Shown: in pieces, positions 1 to 6,692 of the stretch
Position numbering within the stretch: the first letter of the stretch is position 1
How the letters are laid out: each line of letters begins with the position of its first letter
From: Nitrososphaerota archaeon
GTDB taxonomy: Archaea; Thermoproteota; Nitrososphaeria; Nitrososphaerales; UBA57
Reading direction: 5' to 3'
Length of the DNA stretch: 8,358 nucleotides
Assembly: GCA_022572285.1 (NCBI GenBank)
Contig: JACZWF010000060.1
Coordinates: forward strand, 1 to 8,358
The notes under the pieces: model-generated
Database searches by the model: none
What the model saw: the letters and a program-made list of their open reading frames with translations, nothing else
Told to the model about the DNA's origin: nothing
Made by a program: the position numbers and the translations under genes

Positions 1-646
1 CGACGCTGATGCTGACGGACGCCGGGTTCGGAGCGATGACGAACTGATAGAGGTCGGCGTCCGAATCACCCGTGGCGCCATCGAAGACGCGACAGGCTTC
101 CGTAGCCGGGTCCGCGCCGATCACTCCGCGAATTCTTACCGCAACACGGGGGTCGCCAACCAGCACGCCGCCCAAGAGGTCGCGGATGTCGGGTTGCCCC
201 GTGGCCTGGCCGAGCCATTCGTTCGGCTCGGTGTCCCTCAAATCGTCGCAAGCGCCGAGTTCGGCCGATGCCTTCCCCACCAGGGCATCCTCGCTGGAGA
301 GCGTGACGTCGAGCAGCCAACGCTCGCCGTCACCGCCAGCATAGCTCACCTCGATCGGCTCAGCCGAACGGAGCGCAACACGAATCAGTTCGGCCACCAC
401 CAAGCGATCCGCGGCCTGCGGTGGGTCGGTATTGGTGTTGCCGGAACAACAGCCTGCCTTGTTCTGGGTATAGAGCAGGCAGTCGAAAACGTCTCGGTCT
501 GACTGTCCATCAACGTCGCCGTCGCCGTCGTAGTCGAATTTCTCAAGGCATTCGACGGTGGTCTGCCCCTCGCACGAGTCGAACAGCGCCTCGTCGTCCT
601 GATCCACGGTGCCGAGGATGCCACGAACCTGGATCAGGCCATTCAA
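1..646 (-). CDS. Fragment of a secreted planctomycete-style protein with a dockerin/EF-hand-like loop and a PPC-like domain (truncated at both ends)
   Basis: A minus-strand frame is open from about 652 to the left edge with no start codon that looks natural. Its translation reads like the inside of a larger extracellular protein. First comes a paired acidic segment: VDQDDEALFDSC, then after a CEG...EC stretch FDYDGDGDVDG followed by DRDVFDCLLYTQ. This resembles the calcium-binding dockerin-like repeats common in planctomycete surface proteins, with the loop at about 500-535. After a linker with a Cys pair (GCC) and about 60 residues, DTEPNEWLGQAT (about 202-237) opens a segment that runs through RIRGVIG to DSDADLYQFVI and ends in VSISV at the edge. 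This is the typical pattern of a bacterial pre-peptidase C-terminal (PPC) domain, which is a beta-sandwich. It is much more GC-rich than the rest: one sampled line (181-240) has 42 G+C of 60, against 25 of 60 at 4081-4140. The family assignment is by motif memory. The bacterial origin is an inference. Confidence 0.6.
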   Translation of the reverse strand, partial: MNGLIQVRGILGTVDQDDEALFDSCEGQTTVECLEKFDYDGDGDVDGQSDRDVFDCLLYTQNKAGCCSGNTNTDPPQAADRLVVAELIRVALRSAEPIEVSYAGGDGERWLLDVTLSSEDALVGKASAELGACDDLRDTEPNEWLGQATGQPDIRDLLGGVLVGDPRVAVRIRGVIGADPATEACRVFDGATGDSDADLYQFVIAPNPASVSISV

Positions 647-650
647 CCTA
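600..650. other. Composition breakpoint and probable chimeric junction
   Basis: To the right of this point lies a moderate-GC archaeal replication operon. To the left lies a GC-rich, bacterial-looking secreted-protein frame that has lost its beginning. The change falls just after the Hel308 stop codon (TAG at 648-650). The left frame is closed upstream by a TGA at 653-655, which lies inside the helicase gene, so the left protein cannot have continued naturally into this neighbour. The exact joint cannot be fixed from sequence alone, because the first left-side residues (about 605-646) do not match any motif I know. A chimeric assembly or clone is more likely than recent transfer. Confidence 0.6.
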
Positions 651-2810
651 TCTCATCTTAGAAATCTGCCTCTTGATTCCAGAGGCGATTTTCATCCCGA
701 TCTTCGGAACCCTAGCCAACTTCTCTGCAGGCTCGTCAGACAGCGTCTTTAAATCAGTAAAACCAGCACGATAAAGTTCCCTTGCCCTTGACCTTCCTAT
801 CATCTCCAATCCAACAAGAGAGAGCAGCTCGACCTTTACGCCAGCCCTAATTCGTATGGATAACCTTGATATCTCAGGTAGAATATCAGGCCTCCTCAAA
901 ACCCTCGCCATCTCGCGTAGTGAATAGGTTAACCATGATGCGCTCTCTATAGCCCTATGCAAATCTCCCGGTTCAATTCCGAGATCCCGCAGGATTCGAT
1001 CTTCGTTCCACTCCTCGACCCAGGCATGGAGAACCCGTACCATTCTAAATCCTTCAAGGAAACCAGAGTATAGATCGTGTCCTTCCAGGTCCGGAACCGT
1101 TTGAAGGAACTTGTCCCGGTTTTCCTCAATAAAATCAAGGGTACTTTCCCAATCTTTACCTCGTGGAGAAAACTTCGGAGAAAAATCCGGGGTCGACACT
1201 ATTAGTTGAAAAACCCCTACATCGTGATCCAAATTGAGTTGCCATTTATTCATCGCCCCACGAAACAGAATACCTGTTTCCGGTGCAATATATAGCGTGG
1301 AGATTCTTTTGCCAAACTGAGTGGGCGTCAGCTTTCCATCACGGCTGATAACCAAGTTCTCATCTACCAAATAATCGAGAGCAGAGTCCAATCTAGCTCT
1401 TACTCTAGTAGCTCCTTTCTGAACAGATAGAAGGGTATTGGTGAAGACTTCCTCGAGGTCCCGCATCATCGCACCAGATTGGCTTGCAATGGTTGCCAAT
1501 AGATGGAAGCGAAGTGGAGAAATCTCGGCCAACTGTGATTTCAGTGGCTCTGGTTGACCATAGAGATACCTCTCCGCAATTCCGTCCTTTTCGAACTCGT
1601 TTCCGGCTACCACTACGGCCTCTCCCAGATCGTCGTACTTCGGTCTCCCTGCCCTCCCACACATCTGCTTGTAATCAAGGACGCTTATTGCATCCTGACC
1701 GCCATATTCAGCATTGTAACGGAAAACGCTACTTATCACGACCCTTCGCGCCGGAAGATTCACTCCTGCTGCTAGGGTTGGTGTCGCTGATAGGACCTTT
1801 ATCGCTCTCGCCCTAAATCCTCTCTCGATTATCTTCCGCTGATTCGCCGAGAGGCCCGCGTGATGAAAGGCGACGCCTTTTGAGATGAGGTCGGCAAGTC
1901 GTCGACGTAATTCTGTCTCCTCTCCCTCTTGGTTGACCTGATCGGATAGTTCTCGCAACAGAAGCTGTTCAGCCTTACTGACAACCTGCACAACTTCAGC
2001 AGCTTTCTTCGCAAGACTGACCGCTCTTCGCCGGGTTTCCGCGAAAATCAGGGATTGACCACCTTCCTTCAAGGTATCTACGGCAACATCTATCGGAGCT
2101 CCTCTGCCTGTTTGTTCGACTAATCTTTCTTTTCCGTCTTTGAAATGGATACGGCCATATGAGTAAATTCCTTCAACAAGCGGTACAGGTCTCCAATCAC
2201 TCTGGATTAGATTTGCGCCTAGCCATCTCGCCACCTCGTCAGCGTTCGTGATAGTCGCACTGAGTCCTATGATTTGTGCATCTCCCCTAAGTGCTAAGAC
2301 CTTCGCAAGAATCATCTCTATGGTAGGTCCCCGCCTCACTTCTCCGAGTAAATGTATCTCGTCAGCGACGAAGAGCGTCACTTCGTCGAGCCAAGAAACC
2401 TGGTGTCGCATCAGTGCGTCAAATTTCTCGTTCGTCAGAACCATAACATCTCCTTTTCTAAGAGACGCTCCCGAAGAGTCATAGTCTCCTGTTGAGATCA
2501 GTACTTTCACCTTTTCTCCATTAACCTTCCTCATATTTTCAAGAATCTTGAGTTCCTGAAATTTCTCGCTCGCCAATGCCCTGAGAGGAGAGAGGTAAAC
2601 TACTTTGCCGCCATTCGTTATGGCCCTAATAGCAGCTAGAATGGATACCAGGGTCTTTCCACTGGCGGTCGGAGTAGCAAGTAGTAAGCTCCTTCCTTCT
2701 AGGAGACCTCCCCTGACACTCTCCTCCTGGGGTGGATAAAGTTCATCGTAACCTTGAGATTGAAGAAGTAATACTAATGATTTCGGTAATGGTAAGGATG
2801 ATATCTTCAA
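648..2810 (-). CDS. hel308: Hel308-family superfamily 2 DNA helicase
   Basis: This is an ATP-dependent 3'-5' DNA helicase of the Hel308/Hjm family, which acts on stalled or broken replication forks and recombination intermediates. The 720-residue product has the usual family length. The N-terminus (MKISSLPLPKSL) and the YPPQ Q-motif (Gln28) are typical. Walker A is ATPTASGKT (45-53), motif II is DEIH (150-153), motif III is SAT (184-186), motif IV is LIFAETR (254-260), motif V is TPTLAAGVNLP (343-353) and motif VI is QMCGRAGRP (382-390). A winged-helix region (about 400-500) and a ratchet-like helical domain (about 500-640) follow. The C-terminus (about 655-715) holds helix-hairpin-helix elements with GVKVELLSLVGLEMIGRSRARELY. 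The start is TTG. No ATG, GTG or TTG lies upstream in frame before a TGA inside mcm, and the N-terminus fits the family. It lies 20 bases after mcm in the same direction with no clear ribosome binding site, so coupled translation is likely. A RecQ-like identity is excluded by DEIH together with the Hel308-type C-terminus. Confidence 0.95.
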   Translation of the reverse strand: MKISSLPLPKSLVLLLQSQGYDELYPPQEESVRGGLLEGRSLLLATPTASGKTLVSILAAIRAITNGGKVVYLSPLRALASEKFQELKILENMRKVNGEKVKVLISTGDYDSSGASLRKGDVMVLTNEKFDALMRHQVSWLDEVTLFVADEIHLLGEVRRGPTIEMILAKVLALRGDAQIIGLSATITNADEVARWLGANLIQSDWRPVPLVEGIYSYGRIHFKDGKERLVEQTGRGAPIDVAVDTLKEGGQSLIFAETRRRAVSLAKKAAEVVQVVSKAEQLLLRELSDQVNQEGEETELRRRLADLISKGVAFHHAGLSANQRKIIERGFRARAIKVLSATPTLAAGVNLPARRVVISSVFRYNAEYGGQDAISVLDYKQMCGRAGRPKYDDLGEAVVVAGNEFEKDGIAERYLYGQPEPLKSQLAEISPLRFHLLATIASQSGAMMRDLEEVFTNTLLSVQKGATRVRARLDSALDYLVDENLVISRDGKLTPTQFGKRISTLYIAPETGILFRGAMNKWQLNLDHDVGVFQLIVSTPDFSPKFSPRGKDWESTLDFIEENRDKFLQTVPDLEGHDLYSGFLEGFRMVRVLHAWVEEWNEDRILRDLGIEPGDLHRAIESASWLTYSLREMARVLRRPDILPEISRLSIRIRAGVKVELLSLVGLEMIGRSRARELYRAGFTDLKTLSDEPAEKLARVPKIGMKIASGIKRQISKMR

Positions 2811-2830
2811 TCTTGCCGCGGTATCTCGAG

Positions 2831-4870
2831 CTAGAGCTTTCTGTAGAAGCCAGGCTTTACTTCATATATTTGACCACTCCGATTAAGAGTACTAAGCATT
2901 CGTCGCGCATCCTCTTGCTCGAATTTCCCGGTATTGATTAGTTCATCCACAAACCTTCTCCCCTCCACTGCGTCCTTTTTAGGACCTTCAAGGCTTTTGA
3001 AGGTGTCAATTGCCAGCTCCAGAATGTTTCTCTCACTCAGAGGTCTTCCATGTAGGACTCCCAGATCGATCTTACCCGTCTTGACATCTACGCCAACTGT
3101 CTCTAGCATTCTTCTCATGAGATTGATCCCCCTGAGCGCATCATCCTCCGTTACCATTTCGTGAAGAAGTGATCTCGCCCTCGCGGTTGCTAATCGAATG
3201 AGAGCCTCTAGCTGCCGGGGGGTTACCGTTATCATTGATTCGGAAGCTGAACTCCTCATCTGCAAATAATAGTCGAGTATCTTCTCTTCGGCCTCCTTGG
3301 AAAGAACTGGATCGATCCTTTTCGCCTGGATCAGGTATTTTCTCAACAGATCAAAATCCAACGGAGGCTCATCCTCATACTGACCTCGGCGATGGAGTTC
3401 AAGGATGTGTTTTGCAACTTTCTCATCCCTAGACCGATCTGGAGAATCTCTAATTATAAAAATCAGGTCAAATCTGGTCAGCAATGGGATGGGTAAATTG
3501 ACATTCTCAAAGATGTTGCGGTAAGGATCGTATTTGCCTAACAAGGGATTCGCTGCGGCAAGAATGGATGTCCTGGCATTCAATGTGGCCACGATTCCCC
3601 CTTTCGCAACGCTGACGGTCTGTTGTTCCATAGCTTCATGAAGGGCATTGCGGTCCTCTGTCCGCATCTTATCGAATTCATCGATTGCGGCGATTCCTTG
3701 GTCCGCCAGCACAATGGCCCCAGCTTCAAGCATCAGCATTCCACCTGCTTTCTCTCTGACTACTGCAGCTGTGAGACCAGCCGCCGTAGATCCTCTCCCA
3801 GAGGTGTATAGTCCACGCGGTGCAACCCTCGATGCATACTTTAAGAGCTCACTCTTAGCGGTTCCAGGATCTCCAACCAGCAAGATATTCAAATCTCCCC
3901 GCAGGGTATTCCCGTCAGGCAGTACGCGACTGGGACTTCCCAGAAGCATTAGAAGAATCGCCTCTTTCTCTGTCTCATGCCCATGCACTGAGGGAGCAAT
4001 GGACTGAATAAGTCTCACGTAGGCATTGTCTTTCCTCGAGAGGGCCTCGACCAGGGATTCATCATCCTTGGATATGATTATGTCTCTTGGGCCTTTACCC
4101 AGTACATCCAGATTATTAGCTTCGATCCGTGATTTAAAGATCCTCAGTCTATTCGATCCTTGCGTGTACTCTGGTTCTGTCATCACTATACCAGTTAGAT
4201 TTAGTCTATCACCCGGCCTGGCAGTATTTACTAGGTCTCCTGTCAGGTTCACGTCAAGGGCTTGGGGTAACTGTCCAGGTGGAAGTTCCTCCGGGAGTTC
4301 CTGGAGCCGAATCACCTGAAAATCAATGAATTCAGTCCTTTTCTCGTCTAGTTCAAACACTCTAGTCTCTTCACACTGTCCACATTTTGTCGGTCTCCTA
4401 AGTATCATACCCTTTTGTGGCTCTTCGTTGGTGTGTCCCTGTTTGCATGTGAATGCTGCTATTACTGCCAAGGGTTTCAGTTCTGATGTTCTAACAACCA
4501 TGCCAGACACAGTTATGAGCTTATGCAATTTCTCCGTGGTTACCCTCCTCAGTGGTGTTACATCTCCAGCTGAACTGATTCGTACATGAAAATCTCTTTT
4601 AATGGAGTTGGCAAATTCAGGACTCTCGGTTAAGAGGAGTGAGTAGCCAGCCCTGTCAAAGGTTTTCAATGCCTCTTCGGGCTCAGAGATGAGTCGAGTC
4701 GCTATTTCATTATCATAAGAAATCAGATCGTCGAAGTCCACAACTAAAGACTTTGACCCCGAGGCTGCAATTTGTGATAGCTTGGCACGGTACTTAACCC
4801 GACCTGACTTATCCCTAAATTTATTGATGAAGTTCTCTAGATCGTCAATCAGTTTACCTTCAGTTTTCAA
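2831..4870 (-). CDS. mcm: Replicative DNA helicase MCM
   Basis: This is the hexameric AAA+ motor that unwinds DNA at the archaeal replication fork, acting with GINS and Cdc45/GAN. The 679-residue product is full length. The N-terminal domain (about 1-260) carries a zinc site of Cys142, His146, Cys163 and Cys166 (CKQGH...CGQC). The ATPase domain has Walker A GDPGTAKS (333-340), Walker B with IDEFD (396-400), sensor 1 at Asn441 (AAANP), the arginine finger in LLTRFD (Arg466) and sensor 2 in TPRQLE (Arg552). The C-terminal 70 residues look like the usual winged helix and end in GFYRKL. No intein interrupts the Walker or sensor motifs, although many archaeal mcm genes carry one. The start is TTG, and its T-T-G-A overlaps the gins23 stop. 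A GGTGAT ribosome binding site lies 8 bases upstream, inside gins23, which supports this start and suggests that translation is coupled to that of GINS. Confidence 0.97.
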   Translation of the reverse strand: MKTEGKLIDDLENFINKFRDKSGRVKYRAKLSQIAASGSKSLVVDFDDLISYDNEIATRLISEPEEALKTFDRAGYSLLLTESPEFANSIKRDFHVRISSAGDVTPLRRVTTEKLHKLITVSGMVVRTSELKPLAVIAAFTCKQGHTNEEPQKGMILRRPTKCGQCEETRVFELDEKRTEFIDFQVIRLQELPEELPPGQLPQALDVNLTGDLVNTARPGDRLNLTGIVMTEPEYTQGSNRLRIFKSRIEANNLDVLGKGPRDIIISKDDESLVEALSRKDNAYVRLIQSIAPSVHGHETEKEAILLMLLGSPSRVLPDGNTLRGDLNILLVGDPGTAKSELLKYASRVAPRGLYTSGRGSTAAGLTAAVVREKAGGMLMLEAGAIVLADQGIAAIDEFDKMRTEDRNALHEAMEQQTVSVAKGGIVATLNARTSILAAANPLLGKYDPYRNIFENVNLPIPLLTRFDLIFIIRDSPDRSRDEKVAKHILELHRRGQYEDEPPLDFDLLRKYLIQAKRIDPVLSKEAEEKILDYYLQMRSSASESMITVTPRQLEALIRLATARARSLLHEMVTEDDALRGINLMRRMLETVGVDVKTGKIDLGVLHGRPLSERNILELAIDTFKSLEGPKKDAVEGRRFVDELINTGKFEQEDARRMLSTLNRSGQIYEVKPGFYRKL

Positions 4871-5433
4871 GCACCCATATCACCAAGCGCTAATTCTCGC
4901 CACAACTTTACTAGGTCCCTTACTCTTTCAAATAGGACGCGTTCTTCTTTCGGAATCTGGCCCTCAATATCTACTGGGGGTACCGAAAGCGCAGCCAGCG
5001 AAAGGAGTTTCCTGATCCTTATCGTGATCAGGTCTCGAGCTGCCACCGCGAGTTTCTCTCTCTCTTCTCTTTCCTTATCCCGTTGGTAGAGCGCAGCAAG
5101 AGCTCTTATCTGCGGATAGAAATCATTCCTCAAAGGACTCAACTGTAGACTCCCCTGGATCTTTTCTCGACTAAGGGCCTTATAGAGCTCTAACTGCACA
5201 TCACTATCTTGATATGTAACCAGACGTTTTGAAGAGAGAATTTCAGCTAACCACCTTGGGACCTCAATGGTTGAGCCTTTTGACGTGGCCTCCAAAATGT
5301 ATGAGCCATTCTCAATTCGAGCTAGATCTTGGTTCGCAAGTACCTTCACTATCCGTAATTTGTTGTCATAATCCATGTCTTCGAGTAGGCTTTCTAGCTC
5401 GAATACGCCGCTTGTCTTCTTCATCCATGACAT
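4867..5433 (-). CDS. gins23: GINS complex subunit, Gins23 type
   Basis: This is a subunit of the GINS complex, which binds MCM and Cdc45/GAN to activate the replicative helicase. Counting from the GTG at 5448, residues 35-80 form a small beta-rich segment with EVPRWLAEIL (62-71), the signature of the GINS B domain. A long helical, charged A domain follows (about 80-190), including SPLRNDFYPQIRALAALYQRDKE-like helices. The B-then-A order marks the Gins23 (Psf2/Psf3) class; Gins51 has the opposite order. Start choice: the frame opens at GTG 5446-5448 and ATG 5443-5445. However, the sequence GTGATGGAG covering those codons is itself a good ribosome binding site 6 bases before ATG 5431-5433, so I prefer that start (188 residues). 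The gene leads the operon and overlaps mcm by TTGA. The first 35 residues have no recognised domain. Confidence 0.87.
   Translation of the reverse strand: MSWMKKTSGVFELESLLEDMDYDNKLRIVKVLANQDLARIENGSYILEATSKGSTIEVPRWLAEILSSKRLVTYQDSDVQLELYKALSREKIQGSLQLSPLRNDFYPQIRALAALYQRDKEREEREKLAVAARDLITIRIRKLLSLAALSVPPVDIEGQIPKEERVLFERVRDLVKLWRELALGDMGA
4879..4884 (-). promoter_or_regulatory. Ribosome binding site of mcm (GGTGAT)
   Basis: On the minus strand GGTGAT stands 8 bases before the TTG start of mcm, inside the last codons of gins23. It is a perfect complement to the ATCACC of the archaeal 16S rRNA 3' end. It decides the TTG start at 4868-4870 and allows re-initiation after gins23. Confidence 0.65.
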
Positions 5434-5439
5434 AGTTGT

Positions 5440-5448
5440 CTCCATCAC
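5440..5448 (-). promoter_or_regulatory. Probable ribosome binding site of gins23 (GTGATGGAG)
   Basis: On the minus strand GTGATGGAG contains both GTGAT and GGAG pieces complementary to the archaeal 16S tail and ends 6 bases before ATG 5431-5433. It favours this start over the GTG and ATG codons that lie inside the motif. If transcription starts at about 5441-5445, as the upstream T-rich box might suggest, the message would instead be almost leaderless. Confidence 0.4.
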
Positions 5449-5460
5449 TATATTCCGCCA

Positions 5461-5470
5461 TACTAAAAAA
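5461..5470 (-). promoter_or_regulatory. Candidate TATA box for the gins23-mcm-hel308 operon
   Basis: The minus strand reads TTTTTTAGTA in the divergent intergenic region. At the usual archaeal distance (about 25 bases) transcription would begin near 5441-5445, at or just before the gins23 start codons. It is the most T/A-rich box in the region, but the match is loose. Confidence 0.25.
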
Positions 5471-5503
5471 CTACTAAGCTATGAACGGCCCTGTCCTAGA
5501 CCC

Positions 5504-5516
5504 AAAGGTATTAATC
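5504..5516 (+). promoter_or_regulatory. Candidate BRE/TATA element for rfcS
   Basis: The plus strand reads AAAGG followed by TATTAATC, a purine-rich stretch then an A/T-rich box. A start site about 25 bases downstream (near 5536-5540) would leave a leader of about 20 bases containing the GAGG ribosome binding site. An alternative box is AAATAT at 5529-5534. The 109-base region 5449-5557 holds no gene and must contain both divergent promoters. Confidence 0.3.
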
Positions 5517-5543
5517 ACATGACAAGGCAAATATGCCTATCCT

Positions 5544-5547
5544 GAGG
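5544..5547 (+). promoter_or_regulatory. Ribosome binding site of rfcS (GAGG)
   Basis: GAGG stands 10 bases before the TTG at 5558-5560. The in-frame ATG at 5579-5581 has no comparable motif, so the TTG start is preferred. Confidence 0.4.
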
Positions 5548-5557
5548 CACCATCATT

Positions 5558-6523
5558 TTGTCTACTCTCCGCGATCTCATGTGGGTCGAAAAGTATCGCC
5601 CACAAACTTTGGATGACCTAGTCGATCAGACCATCGCTACAGACAGATTGCGGCCTTTCACAAAAAGTCCTGCGTCGATGCCACATCTGTTATTTGCAGG
5701 ACCGCCAGGCACGGGCAAGACTACTGCAGCACTTGCCTTGGCGAGGTCAATTCTGGGTGAGTCGTGGAAAAACTACCTTCTGAATCTCAATGCCTCGGAT
5801 GAAAGAGGTATTAACACGGTACGTCAGAGAGTAAAGACATTCGCGAGATACTCCGATGAAAGTGCGGGGATTCCGTTCCGGATAATAATCCTTGATGAAG
5901 CTGATGAAATGACCCAAGAAGCTCAGACCGCGCTCAGGAGAATAATGGAGGAAACTTCCAGGATTACTCGCTTCATTCTGATCGGGAACTACAGCTCAAA
6001 GATCATCGTCCCAATCCAGAGCAGATGTGCAATATTTCACTTCTCCAGGCTCGAGAAGGCTGATGTGGTCAAGCACCTTGAGGGCATATGCGGTAAAGAG
6101 AAGATAAAGTGTACAAGACTCGCGCTTGAAAGGATTCACGAGGTCTCTAGAGGTGACCTAAGACATGCACTGAACTTGCTCCAGTCGAGTGCGACCCTTG
6201 GATCAATCGACCTCGAGAACGTGGAGAAAGCTACCGGGATATCGGGTAGGGCAAAGGTAGGGGAGATAATTCAATTCGCGTTAAGTGCCAACTTCAAGAA
6301 GGCGCACGAGAATCTGATACTCCTGACAAGTGTCTATGGGATGTCAGAGAGAGACTTCCTAAAATATGCCAATGAAGAAATCATGCGATCATCTATTAAC
6401 AACTTAGGTCCGATAGCGGAAATCCTTGCCAAATATGATTATCGTCTTGTCGTCGGGTCCAACCCAGAGATCCAGCTTTCAGCTATGCTCGCAGAGCTCG
6501 GAACTATTGGAGGAATAAAATAA
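5558..6523 (+). CDS. rfcS: Replication factor C small subunit (clamp loader AAA+ ATPase)
   Basis: This is the small subunit of the archaeal clamp loader, which opens PCNA and places it on primed DNA using ATP. The 321-residue length is normal. Near the N-terminus is the family hallmark WVEKYRP (9-15). Walker A is GPPGTGKT (48-55), and Walker B is ILDEADEM (111-118), containing the RFC box with DEAD. Sensor 1 contains Asn144, the arginine finger sits in SRC (155-157), and sensor 2 lies in GDLRHALNLLQ (Arg202). The C-terminal 100 residues are the helical collar. No intein is present. The start is TTG with GAGG 10 bases upstream; an ATG at residue 8 would leave only one residue before the WVEKYRP motif. 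It is divergent from the gins23 operon and followed without a gap by a zinc-ribbon gene. No large subunit (rfcL) is visible in the window. Confidence 0.95.
   Translation: MSTLRDLMWVEKYRPQTLDDLVDQTIATDRLRPFTKSPASMPHLLFAGPPGTGKTTAALALARSILGESWKNYLLNLNASDERGINTVRQRVKTFARYSDESAGIPFRIIILDEADEMTQEAQTALRRIMEETSRITRFILIGNYSSKIIVPIQSRCAIFHFSRLEKADVVKHLEGICGKEKIKCTRLALERIHEVSRGDLRHALNLLQSSATLGSIDLENVEKATGISGRAKVGEIIQFALSANFKKAHENLILLTSVYGMSERDFLKYANEEIMRSSINNLGPIAEILAKYDYRLVVGSNPEIQLSAMLAELGTIGGIK
6509..6513 (+). promoter_or_regulatory. Ribosome binding site (GGAGG) for the small zinc-ribbon gene
   Basis: GGAGG lies in the last codons of rfcS and 11 bases before the CTG at 6525-6527. It is the strongest Shine-Dalgarno match on this strand. 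Since rfcS ends here it must serve a downstream gene, which supports translation of the short frame that follows. An ATG in another frame (6529-6531) lies 15 bases away and leads to a 38-residue frame with no recognisable features. Confidence 0.5.
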
Positions 6524-6524
6524 A

Positions 6525-6692
6525 CTGAATGAGTTTAGATATTGCAGGAAATGCCTCCAGAAGACAGAGCATGAGATCTTGGATGATCCAGATACTACTT
6601 CCCGAAAGGGGAGAAGTCTGTACGAGTGTAAAACCTGCGGACTGAAGGGTTGGAAACGTCACCTACGTCCATCTGCTGAGAGTAGTTACTGA
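6525..6692 (+). CDS. Small zinc-ribbon protein, probable CTG start
   Basis: A 55-codon frame begins immediately after rfcS. Its product has two CxxC knuckles, Cys7-x2-Cys10 (YCRKC) and Cys35-x2-Cys38 (YECKTCG), separated by 24 residues. This is the classical four-cysteine zinc-ribbon arrangement. His16 and a basic tail (KGWKRHLRP) are also present. Small archaeal zinc ribbons of this look occur next to information-processing genes, but I do not know a function. The frame has no ATG, GTG or TTG between its upstream stop (6516-6518) and the first CxxC. CTG at 6525 is the only plausible start, supported by GGAGG 11 bases upstream. Its tail overlaps the convergent propeller gene by 7 bases (6686-6692). 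It probably shares the rfcS transcript. The alternative is a remnant of a gene whose start was lost, although both knuckles are intact. Confidence 0.6.
   Translation: MNEFRYCRKCLQKTEHEILDDPDTTSRKGRSLYECKTCGLKGWKRHLRPSAESSY

Noticed and set aside
194..502. Plus-strand open frames in the left segment
   Set aside because: GC-rich sequence leaves long chance frames. These translate to Arg/Ser/Pro-rich strings, while the minus-strand frame shows recognisable acidic loop and PPC motifs.
2831..4870. Possible intein in mcm
   Set aside because: Walker A, Walker B, sensor and arginine-finger motifs are continuous at normal spacing, and the length is normal.
4867..5448. Assignment of the GINS gene as Gins51
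   Set aside because: The small B-type segment precedes the helical A domain, the reverse of Gins51 order.
5888..5914. DEAD motif in rfcS, as in a DEAD-box helicase
   Set aside because: It is the RFC Walker B box. The rest of the protein (WVEKYRP, SRC, sensor 2) is a clamp loader.
6529..6645. ATG-started 38-residue frame (MSLDIAGNASRR...) after rfcS
   Set aside because: It has no recognisable composition or motif. It overlaps the zinc-ribbon frame, which carries two CxxC knuckles, and it sits 15 bases from the ribosome binding site.
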